Shown here in pieces: positions 1-12,800 of a DNA stretch of 64,000 nt. Below the pieces are notes generated by a model. It saw only the letters and a program-made list of their open reading frames with translations, searched no databases and was not told the origin of the DNA. Both the position numbers and the translations under genes were made by a program. Where the stretch lies: assembly GCF_033807715.1 (NCBI RefSeq), contig NC_084592.1, positions 23,693,501 to 23,757,500 on the forward strand, in the 5' to 3' direction. Position 1 is the first letter of the stretch, and each line of letters begins with the position of its first letter. The stretch comes from Cololabis saira (Eukaryota > Chordata > Actinopteri > Beloniformes > Belonidae).

Positions 1-3092
<3,092 letters not shown>

Positions 3093-3263
3093 GGTGACGA
3101 CCGCATGAAGCTGCCCAGCCCCAGTGACAGCAAGTTTTTCCAGAGCCTGCTGGATGAGGAGGAGCTGGAGGACCTGATGGATGCTGAAGAGTACTTGGTG
3201 CCCCACTCCTTCAACATCCCCCCACTAGCATACACTCCACGCACACGGATGGACTCCAACCAG
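3093..3263 (+). CDS. erbb4: erbb4 exon, proximal cytoplasmic tail
   Basis: This is a symmetric 171-bp exon (57 codons, phase 0 at both ends). It starts [20 protein letters not shown], continues through an acidic [20 protein letters not shown] stretch and ends MDSNQ. The same order occurs in the ERBB4 tail just after the kinase domain. Acceptor AG is at 3091-3092 and donor GT at 3264-3265. At 3219-3233 the sequence encodes PPLAY where mammalian ERBB4 has PPPIY, so the first WW-binding PPxY motif is absent. In-frame translation continues past 3263 to a stop at 3320, but the GTATTT donor and the following exon make read-through an intron artefact. Confidence 0.96.
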
Positions 3264-4895
3264 GTATTTTATGTCAAGAATCTGCACGCACCTAATGGCA
3301 AAGAGCAGCCTCGTGTTTAAACAACAATGTTGTGATGCTGGGATGACTCGAGACATATTAAACTGCAAACTTTGTTGTTCTTATTAGTGGGTTGTTAAAG
3401 CCAGTATAAATGTGTATTGCCTAACTTATTTGGAAGATAATTCTTTTTCACTTTTTCTTTTGTGTTAAGAGGAAATGTGGTTCTTTCGTATAAGAAAAAG
3501 TCAACAAAACCTTTTTAAAAAGTAATACACTACCCAGGAACATCGATATTGATTGCCATTTTGTGGAACTGTAATGTCTCTGTAGGTCCTTTCTATGTCA
3601 TCAACTTAAGTGAATACGAGAGGAAAACCACCACAATTACACACAAAAAATAAACGGTATAAAGCTTTTACATATTGATATTTGCATTAAAATACGGGTT
3701 CTAGAATCATTCCTACTGACCTGACCTGTGCGGAGCATTTCATGTCTCTTGCCCAATGGCAGCTGGGGAAAGATATAATATAATGTTACCTGTCTGGATG
3801 TTTGTCTCTGACTCAAGTGTTGCCACAATTTTTTGTTTTGTCTTACAGTATATTTGAAAAATATATCCAGAAACCTTGTATTGCTCGAGTCCTCCATGAT
3901 AATTCTGGGAGTATGATTATTGTGCGGTGTATCTTATTCTGAGGCCTTAGCCCTCTGGACAGAGACCTGAGATATTGCAACCAGAATCTGCTGAAGCCAT
4001 TATGCCAGTCTCAGGGACACGTCTTAATGCTTGCTCCTCAGACTGTGCAGGGGTAGACCTCTACTGTACCTCTATGACTTCAGAGTTTACCATCTGTTTA
4101 TTGGGCTGCCGCTGTGTCGTCCTTCAGGTCAGCCTTTTTTAGCCACCGTTAGAATTTCTTGATATTGAGCACTTTCTGAACCTGCTGATACTAAATATCT
4201 TGGAGGGCCTTGGGCCTCCATGGTTCTCCCTATTCCTTCCTTATTCTCCTCCCTTCAGCGCACTCTTATCAGTTAATCCCAATCTATTCATGGGCACTCT
4301 TTGTTTTATCCAAGATAGTGACACTGACATTCACTAATCTTCACTCCTCATCTCTCAGCCGTTGGTTGAGATTAAGAGTGCTGGTGTTTGGTGGAACACT
4401 CTCTTTTGTGTCTTTACATCACATTATCTCTCGTCCCAATGCCATTTGACTGTGGCACACCTAGGTACTCAAAGGAGTCTTTCAGATTCTCGAGATAGCC
4501 TCTAAAGGATGTTTTTAATTATTTTTTTGTCCTCAGCATGTACTGCAGCACTCAAAATATAAACACACACATACAAAATAAACAGATTTCCTGAGCTTTA
4601 ATTTGACTTTGTCTATTCTTATATCACAGGAACTGCCATTTTCAGAACTGGTATTCAGAGTCAGATCTCCTCAATTCTTAAAAGTTCCAGTCTTTCATCG
4701 GACTTAAAGTTATCACATAACTGGTCACGCAGTTGAATTCAGCCATTTGTATTCCAGTAATCTTCTATATTTAGCATTATAGCATTAGCTTCCACTCTTG
4801 GGTATTTCTCATTGAATTGGATGCAAAGTTCATCAAAGTAATATCAGGCAATTTAATTAATCTACAGAAGTCTTGATTATGACCAAAATGACCTT

Positions 4896-4931
4896 AGTGA
4901 GCACTTTGTTGTAACCAACAAAGTGCTCACT
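4896..4931. repeat. Perfect 16-bp stem, 4-nt loop hairpin
   Basis: The arms at 4896-4911 and 4916-4931 are exact reverse complements around the loop TAAC. It lies in the erbb4 intron. It is too short for an animal pre-miRNA and is most simply the remnant of a palindromic MITE, but the exact pairing stands out in AT-rich surroundings. Confidence 0.8.
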
Positions 4932-5904
4932 TAGACAATGTTTGGTGGTGCATTTGCATAAAACATCTGAATGAAAACTGTTCTAGGAATTTGTTATCAT
5001 TTAATTATTTTCAAAATCTTCATTTTTATTGCAGTGGCAATGAAAATATTTGCATTACAGTCAAACCAAAAGCACAAACTCCTTATGCCTATAGAGATGA
5101 ACGTAGAAGAACATTTGCATGGGACACTTCCTTCTTTTCCCTGAAACAATCCTTTTAGATGAATTTATTAAATAAAACACTTTGGGGAACACATTAGTGA
5201 CGGTGATACTTCTTGCGCAACTCTTGACACAAGAGTAGATGAAGAAACAATGGGATTACCATTGGGGAATGTTCTACATACACTTGTTTTTAGAGTGTAA
5301 TGACAGCAAAAGTGATGACTTCTATCTATTCCTCGTCAACCAACTTCAAGGTTACAGTGCAAAGAGCTGCAACATGTTAGCATGTACTGTTTCTTATACA
5401 GGTAGATGCAACAAACAAGACACTATTCTTGCAAAAAACTATTTGCTCAGTGTGTGCAAAAATGATGTACTCACCATAAAAAGAAAAAAAATGTTTTATG
5501 CTGGTGCAGCTACATTGGCTGCACATACGGTATATGCTAGTGGATGGGAGTCCCTCGTGTGCAGGCTGGAGCTGAATTATCATCTTTTTCTTTTTTACCG
5601 TAACTAAAAAGAAAGTACATTCCTCAGGCTACAAGGCCTGTAGCAAAGGAGTCAAGATTGTCGTTTGTTTCCTAGGATTCAGAGCTGTTTCTGTTCCTTT
5701 CTGCTTTGGCATGTTCATTCTCGAGTGTGACATCCAGTACCCCTCTAGATAGTATAACCTATTTTATTGGGGAGCAAATGTTTGAATGTAGGCTGGGTTC
5801 ATACTGCCAGTACCATTTTTTTAAGCATATCCAAAATCAGCCAAAAATCACATGAAATAAATTGTTTTTCCCTAAATCAGATTCAAATCCTCTACAGAGA
5901 TGGT

Positions 5905-6235
5905 TTCAGTTAATTCAGTTGTGTTTATATAGCATCTAGCACAGTACTAACCTCCTGTAGGAGCTTATCAGAGACGCAGAGCATGACTTTTGTACCATTA
6001 AATAAACAATGGCGGGAGAAAACCCGTAAGCAGAACAGTGGGATGGCAAAACTCCCCTTTAAGAGGGAAGAAACTTTGAGCAGGACCTGCATCAGAAGGG
6101 GGAACCCTCCTGCCAAAGGCCAGCCGGGAACAGGAAGAAAAAAGGCGAGAGATAGGACAGAGACAGTGAAGGAACAGAGAGAGGAAAGGCACAAATATAT
6201 TGTCAATATTACCATTTTCAGTGTTGATGTTTTGT
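5905..6235. repeat. Teleost dispersed repeat, LINE 3'-end type
   Basis: A block with TATATAGCATCTAGCACAG, followed by GGGAGAAAACCCGTAAGCAG, AAACTCCCCTTTAAGAGGG and a purine-rich GAGAGATAGGACAGAGAC-type tail, resembles a very common interspersed fish repeat I recognise from many genomes. The frames on either strand are by-products of its low-complexity composition. The exact family is not determined. Confidence 0.55.
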
Positions 6236-6239
6236 AGAA

Positions 6240-6445
6240 ATTGCCACGCCCCGTTAGGAGACCTGGGTCTGAGATGTGGGAATGTTGTTGTAAACTCATC
6301 GGATCGGCCTGATTTGAACTATTTTGAGAACTCCGATCAAAACCGATAGGGGCTTCCTGGATTGGCACTGGATGTCAACCCCCCCCCCCCCCCCGAAAAC
6401 GATAGGGGCACAATCGGCCGATCCCGATCGGTTGCCGATCGATCG
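6240..6445. repeat. GATCGG-rich palindromic repeat with C16 run
   Basis: The segment has a 16-base C run at 6379-6394. On its right are clustered CGATCGG-type palindromes ending near GATCGATCGGTGCATC, and on its left CGGATCGGCC and CCGATAGGGG motifs. The symmetric placement of related motifs suggests a decayed terminal-inverted-repeat element. I cannot name the family. Confidence 0.45.
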
Positions 6446-7604
6446 GTGCATCTTTAACAAACAGACATACAAGCAGACACTGGGATGGTCAGAGGGTGCG
6501 ACTGCAGATCAGCATGCAACTAAATATAAGCTTTACTAAAGCTTTTAAAGATGGAGGTAGTTTCCGTCTCCTTAACACAAATCTGTTGCTGGTTCCATAG
6601 CAAAGCAGTTCCAATCAGGTCTTTACAGATGTGTCTGTCTGAATTGTGAGGTTGCTCATTTGGGAATTTTGGAAATAGTCAAGTAATGGGGGGTTCCTCT
6701 GTGAGTGAGCTTTCGCTGTCCGTTAACTAACAACTAACCTGCCTGACCTATTCACCATCTGGCAACAGCTGCAGAAAATAAAGTTGTACACAGAAACACC
6801 CTCCATCTCTGCTTTCAGCTATGACGGTAGCAAAGTCAGGAAATATTTGAAGTCAAGGCACTTTTTGTAGTTTGTACAGCAACCGCTGAGAGATATGTCA
6901 AGAGTAATTTAGACGTAAATATAGAATAAGATGGAATTTTTTTCAAGAAATTTTGAAACTCAACAAAAAAGTTTTATCTGTTACTTGAAATATTCCGGAG
7001 TACCCACTTGTTTATGGATGCCTAACTGCTGATTTTTATTTTTTTGTTGGGGTTTTTTTGTTGGCAGGAATAAAATCCTTGCCAAAAAATAAAAATGAAC
7101 CCTCGAATAAAAATATAATTTGCTGCAAAAACAGAAAAACAAGAAACTTTTTGACTTGTGGTGTGACCTTTCAGACTCAGTGGTAGGTAAAATTAGAAAA
7201 TTATTGGAAAAATGAAGCAAAACACTAGCTTTAAAAATGACTGAACAAAGATAAATCAGAGTAAAGCTCCCTGACAGGCTCTGAAGACGACTACTTTTTT
7301 TTTTCCCTTTCTTAATGGGAGTAGATACAAATGCACACAGCAGGACACAGCTGATATGACTACTTTAAGACTTTACAGCATGAAGCTTTTTAATTAAAAT
7401 CCTTTTTAATTAAACTGTGGTAGTCATGCTGCCACATTATTGTTTGACACTGCTGTTTGTCTCCCCTGCCTGTCATATTCAAATACAACAGCGGAACCGT
7501 TCAAAAAGTGTTTCATACTTGTATTTATCTCATGGAGGTTGCTGTAGCTAGCAGACGCACACTGCTGCCCCAACTAAACCATATCATTCTCTGCTTCAAT
7601 TCAG

Positions 7605-7848
7605 AACCAGTTTGGCTGCCAGGATTCCAGTTTCACAATGGAGGACATGCTGGCCAGCCTCCCCAGAGTGGCTCCCCCCATGTCTGCAGGCGGCCTCCCC
7701 CCACAGGACCTCCCTTCAGGGGGGCAGATTAGCGGGGGATTTGTCCGTGGCGGCCAGGACGACCCTCGCTGCAACGGCACGCTGAGGAAGCAGGCCTCGC
7801 CAAGGTCAAGCACCCTCGGAGCCGGTGCAGCTCTCACCGCAGGACAAG
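7605..7848 (+). CDS. erbb4: erbb4 exon, mid-tail, tyrosine-free
   Basis: The acceptor AG is at 7603-7604 and the donor GT at 7849-7850. The exon is 244 bp, enters in phase 0 and leaves in phase 1. Translation begins NQFGCQDSSFTMEDML, matching the ERBB4 sequence that starts NQF just after the CYT-1 position, and later has DPRCNGTLRK, matching CCNGTLRK. Between them is Pro/Gly/Ser-rich disordered sequence that is poorly conserved. It encodes no tyrosine; the mammalian segment has tyrosines in VYRDGG and VPYRAP, and the first of these is Cys here. Downstream, the split Gly codon joins cleanly to the exon at 8521. Confidence 0.92.
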
Positions 7849-7996
7849 GTGAAGTAGGATCTGATTTGACAACAACTCTTGAACAGGGATGCTTTTGAAG
7901 AATCATCCAAGCACGCTGCACACAGACCGATCCTACAAATAATGAGTGAGGAGATTTGTGTGTGTGTGATCCAAACATTCCGCGTGTAGGATGGAG

Positions 7997-8082
<86 letters not shown>

Positions 8083-8520
8083 CCAGTATCTCAATACCTC
8101 CTCCCACCTATCCCATAGCAACTGTGGCCAGTAAAAAAAAAGAAAAAGAAAAAAGAAAAGCAGAATTGTCCACTCTAGACTGGTTGGTCTCTCTTTCAAC
8201 AATATGGATTCATCTGCTCCATTTGCTCCAGAGCTCAGTTGCCTGTGTCTCAAAATACCTCATGTAATGCCATAATATGAAACATGAGTCCAGTAGCTGA
8301 TAAATAAAAATAAAGTGCATCTCTCAGGACAGATACAGCAGTTGCAGAACACAAGAATGCACTCCACTGAAAATGCATGAATCTTGCTTACTGGGGAAAA
8401 GTGACTGTTATAGAAAGGACACAACTACACTAGATGGCACGCATCTCTGTCCAGGATCCTCTCCTGGATGATGTATTTTAAACGTCTGTCTTGTTCCCTC
8501 TCTGTCTTTTGCTTCCCAAG
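7849..8520 (+). other. erbb4: erbb4 intron with a long (AT)n tract
   Basis: This 672-bp phase-1 intron runs from GT at 7849 to AG at 8519-8520. It contains a (TA)n microsatellite of about 41 units and, further on, a purine-rich AAAGAAAAAG tract. No other feature is recognised. Confidence 0.85.
7999..8081. repeat. (AT)n microsatellite, about 41 units
   Basis: An uninterrupted AT dinucleotide tract within an erbb4 intron. Predicted YIYI-type peptides across it, on both strands, are artefacts. Confidence 0.99.
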
Positions 8521-8649
8521 GCGGAGGGGAGGTTGGTAATGGACAGCGTTACAGCGCAGATCCTACTGGTAATATAGTAGAAAGAGGAGCAAAGGGAGAC
8601 AAGGAAAAGGATGGCTACATGACGGCCATGAGAGACAAGAACGCTTCAG
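8521..8649 (+). CDS. erbb4: erbb4 exon, RYSADP/GYMTAM segment
   Basis: This 129-bp exon has acceptor AG at 8519-8520 and donor GT at 8650-8651. Two bases complete the split Gly codon. It reads GGEVGNGQRYSADPTGNIVE, then ERGAKGDKEKDGYMTAMRDKNAS, and ends on the first base of the Asp codon finished by the next exon. RYSADPT and GYMTxMRDK are diagnostic of ERBB4; mammals have GYMTPMRDK. Both carry tyrosines expected to be phosphorylated after activation (family knowledge). The phase-1 joins on both sides fit the neighbouring exons. Confidence 0.95.
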
Positions 8650-8820
8650 GTTGAGTTTAAAACTTCTAAGAGACACTAAATATGTTAATGAAGTTTTCAA
8701 ATGTTTTGCTAAAGATGGTAATTATGCACATTTGAGGTAACATCTGTGGTATTTTCTAGCTCTTGATAGTAGAAATGAATACTCTTTCTGCTGGTCTCAC
8801 ATACTTCTTTTTATATCCAG
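8650..8820 (+). other. erbb4: erbb4 intron (short)
   Basis: This is a 171-bp phase-1 intron from GT at 8650 to a pyrimidine-rich tract and AG at 8819-8820. A chance frame opens at 8763 inside it and runs into the terminal exon; that ATG is not a real start. Confidence 0.95.
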
Positions 8821-9491
8821 ATTATCTCAACCCTGTAGAGGAAAACCCCTTTGTCACGCGTCGAAGGAATGGCGACGCTCATGTGGCGTTTGATCGAGCC
8901 ACCTGCCACACGCTGCACTTGGCTGGAGCCGCTGCAGCCCCCAAGAGCCAGTCCTCCCACGGCAACGACGAGTATGCCAACGAGCCGCTGTACCTGAATA
9001 CATTCCTTAACCCCGGGGACAAGAATGGATTGGCTGGCGCAATCTCCTTCGCTGGCTCCGCGTCCTCTGCTGCCCAATCACTCCAGCAGACAGTGAACCC
9101 ATCAACATCAAGCCACATCGTTTCCACCTCTGGATACGTGGTGAACCCCGGCCACCTCCCCCACCCGTCGTATCCATCACATACCTTGCATCCTGGACAT
9201 TCAGGACATGCTCTGCACTCAGGCATCACCAGCAGCACCATAATGTTTGATAAGAAAGGCAAGAAAGCCACTTTTGACAATCCTGAATACTGGCAGCACA
9301 GTCTCCCTCCGAAGTCCTCACTGCACAACCCTGAGTACCTGCAGGACTGCAGCACACGTTTCTTCTACCGGCAGAATGGACGGATTCGGCCTGCTGTGGC
9401 CGAAAACCAGGAATACTTGTCCGAGGCTGCTATGAAAGCTGGAAATGTATTGCCACCCCCTCCTTACAGGCAGAGGAACACTGTGGTGTAG
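8821..9491 (+). CDS. erbb4: erbb4 terminal coding exon
   Basis: Starting from the split Asp codon it encodes about 223 residues and a TAG at 9489-9491. It has [15 protein letters not shown] (Grb2/Shc-type tyrosine), [53 protein letters not shown], then [12 protein letters not shown] at the C terminus. PPPY binds WW domains and TVV is a class I PDZ ligand in ERBB4 (family knowledge). Three differences are visible. The NPEYHN site of mammals is DRATCHT here (8892-8906). The last NPEY is NQEY (9405-9416). An 89-residue Ala/Ser- then His/Pro/Gly-rich stretch (9006-9272) replaces a linker of about 24 residues. Confidence 0.97.
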
Positions 9492-9869
9492 TGACCAGCC
9501 TGTAGCACCTGGTAGGATGAATAGAAAGACATGGTGGAGAAGGATAATCCTCTCTTTTCCGTGTCGTACTTCTCTACCTGGGTTCCCTTTGCACCTTCTC
9601 TGAACACTGTCTTTTACAAAATCATGTATTCTCACCCTAAGGATCTGCCTTTTCATGACAGAGCTGCAGTAACTGTCACTGAGAGCCTCAACTGACACTC
9701 AAGACCATCTTTGTTAACTTCATTCTCAGCCATGACCCCTGAAGCAATTACACAACTCTGTGAAGGTGTTTCTGTCCTGGAGAAAACTGCTCTGGCACCT
9801 CTAGCGTCACAGAGGCACACAAACACAATCAAATATTGAAAATAAGTTGTTAATGAGGAAAAAATGAGA

Positions 9870-9875
9870 AATAAA
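9870..9875 (+). terminator. erbb4: Candidate proximal poly(A) signal AATAAA
   Basis: This is the first AATAAA downstream of the erbb4 stop (about 380 nt). Use cannot be judged without transcript ends; an alternative short 3' UTR is possible. Confidence 0.3.
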
Positions 9876-12800
9876 CTGCGGGTAGTCCAAAGAGGATTGT
9901 TTTCATGACCTTAGAAGATTACTTTATGCACCCATGAATCATTGCTCAACATGGTTTATTATGCATTTTCCATCCAGCTAGATGTGTAACTTGCTGTATT
10001 CACAAATTGCTATTGCGTGGGTGCAGTCAATAATGCGAAAAAGTGCATTCAGAGATGTTTCTTGACTTACCAGTGAACCTGTGCTCATGCTGTTAAGCCA
10101 GATGTGGCTTCCTCTCCTGCCCACATGCTTCTTTGAGTTTTACATTTTACTGCATCGGTGATGTAACGCACACACATCTCATACCTGGATCAAGTTAACA
10201 TGCCTGAAGGCTCGACACACCAATAATAACCATACATTAATTCACCTGTAAAAACACGCTCTGACGGATGAATCTGCTGCTACATGAAATGGATTCTGGA
10301 GGAGACTGACCTTGTACTCCGAGACGGAGCGTGCCAATGATGGCAGTCAGTGGTGCGGCGCAGGAAAAGGGGTCAACGCGAAAGAAAATGTCACCGCAGC
10401 TGTGAAATCACCTCGCACCAGGTTGAAAGCATTTGATAGATTATGACATGGCTACGGTGGAATTTAAAAAGCTGATTGCTTAGAAGATGACCCTTTAATT
10501 CCTACTTGTGTTTTCAGTCCCGTTCCCCGTTTATCAGACAAATCCAAACTGCACTAAACCAGTCCATTGTTACTTTTACAGAGGACATGGGGAAATCATT
10601 TTAGGGATATATTTCAACACAAAATGATTTTGGAAACCTTTACTGTTTCATTTGATTTCATTCATCAGGGATATGTTTACTGTGTTACTTTGTCTTACTA
10701 TGTATTGTGTTAGCCACAAGAAAATGGTGTAAACCGCACAAATAACACGCAGCAAAAGAGCACTGGGAAGATGGCAAAGAGGTTAACCCTTCAGAGGTGA
10801 AAAAAATCCACTTAAGTCACTACAAGAAAGTCCCAATCCTGGATAAAGACCTCCTGGACCAAGCCCCGTTTGGGAAGAATATATCAAAGACAAGTGTGAC
10901 TATGTTTTTTTGTTTTATTCCAGTGTACAAGACTCACGAGTCACGAGCTCCTGTTACTTATGGCTGAGGTGGGATTGGTGGACGGGCTGTCAAAATTCTC
11001 AAAATAGACCATTTTATAATCAAACAATTGATCAAAATGGCACACTTCCTTTTGTGAGAAATTAATGGTGAGATATAACAACTTGGTACTGAATCTACTG
11101 ATGGCTGGCTTCCTGAACTTACACAGTCCTGTCAGATGCCACATTAAACTCTGATGGAGACCACTAGCATCTGTCGCCAGATGACTTTGAAGCCTAATTT
11201 AGACACTGCTCACTATTTAATAGCACCAAATGCTCTGGGACAGCTAATTGACTTTGCTATTAGTCTCATTTCAAATGGCAATGATGGCATTTTGTTCACC
11301 ATCTTGTAATCATAATTTACGGTGACTCAACATTTTAGTTTCAACACCATTTTACTGACAAGGAAACATTATTGCTGCAAAGATATACAGTGAGAGAGTT
11401 CATCGAGGCTGTGTGGCACAATAATATTGACCATCAGGGAAATATGGCGATTGTCTAGGTTTTAACTCAGTAAAGAGGCACTCCTTTGATCTGATGTTGA
11501 CCTTTTAAAATGCTGGTGGAAGATCCAGAAACTGATAAGCTGTTAAACACGGAGTGTATGTCATTTCCTACTTTACCCATAATAGCTTACTTCATTATGG
11601 ATTATTCCCTCCTACATGAATCCTTTTCAAATTCAACATTTCCATCATAATCATGCACTTTTTTTCCACTGTTGTTTAAAATATGACATATACTGAAGTT
11701 TCAACACATTCCCACTCCAACTTTGTCCCATAATGACACTTGGACACGAACCAATGGGACCCACATTTTTAGCACTGGGTAGACATTTTCAGTGGGGCTT
11801 CAGAGTACTTGCATACGTGGTGAGGGCTTTCAACAACCGATGAAGCTCTATACTGGGCTGGTTGTGGAGAAATAAGTGAAAGGCCTGCCAGCAAGAGAAA
11901 CAAAGTTCTGTGACTGGACTTGAAATGCCTGTCATCATCATCAAACTTTCATTTTAGGTTCCTTCTGAATACTTTTGTTTTCAGTCACTGTTTTAATACA
12001 TTCAAGCAGGAAAACTGTATCTTTGGTTTTGGTAAAAACATGAGTAAAGCAAAATACATCTTCATTTCCAACTTTGAGCGGCTCTTTTAAGGCACACTTC
12101 TTTTCCTCTGATTTCTGGGTTACCATAGTGATATTTGCCACCACAATGTAAGATACCATTTAGCTACTGTCTTGTGGCATCATTTAAGTTTTTCAGTGAC
12201 TTCCGTTTGGTTTATCTATCCTGCACAATGAAAAGTGAAAAGTAATCAAAACCCAGGGTCCTTCTGTGATAAATTGGGAGGTGAGAATGGGTTGAGCACC
12301 TTTCACCAAGAAGATACTTGGAATACGTCAAAATTAACTTAATGTAGTGACTGACTAGAAAATGTACCATATTTTAATATACTGTTCATTGATGTTGCAA
12401 TATTACACCACACTTCCCTTAATATATGACTTACACCATACTGTCAACTGTATGTAATTGGCAATAATGTTATATTGTTGACGGGGACTGGCCAATTTTT
12501 GTGCATGTCTCACCACTGATGAGCGCATCATTGTACAAGCACTGTTACAGAACCGTGTACCTCTGTGTTCAATATTCAGATGAGCAGAGCTGATGATTTA
12601 CTACTGTACAAAGCACAGATGTTGCCCTGGCACATTGTTTTCTCCGCCTCTCAGGTTTTATGGGAAATAATATTCATCTAGTTGAGCTCCAGCTGAGGCA
12701 CAAATTGCAAAATCGTAAAGGGACATCAAACCTATTGAAAAAAAAGAGCATAATGGAAGATAGATTAGTGCCATAATACCAGAGTAGATGCACAGATGAA

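Larger units (their letters stand above)
3264..7604 (+). other. erbb4: erbb4 intron lacking a visible CYT-1 exon
   Basis: This 4.3-kb phase-0 intron sits where mammals carry the 48-bp alternative CYT-1 exon, which encodes a PPAY WW motif and the YTPM PI3K site. Reading it by eye I find no segment coding for such a peptide between splice sites. It does hold a perfect small hairpin at 4896-4931, a dispersed repeat at about 5905-6235, a C16 run with CGATCGG-type palindromes at 6240-6445, and otherwise AT-rich sequence. Confidence 0.7.

Noticed and set aside
4896..4931. Hairpin as a microRNA precursor
   Set aside because: A 16-bp stem with a 4-base loop is too short for Drosha/Dicer processing.
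5239..5607. 122-residue frame in the erbb4 intron
   Set aside because: Composition is that of AT-rich intron sequence, no domain is recognisable, and no splice or start context supports it.
7601..8267. Frames with long YIYI peptides on both strands
   Set aside because: They read through the (AT)n tract in an erbb4 intron; only 7605-7848 (+) is coding.
8763..8820. ATG at 8763 as start of a separate gene
   Set aside because: These codons lie in the intron; splice phase and homology place the exon start at 8821.
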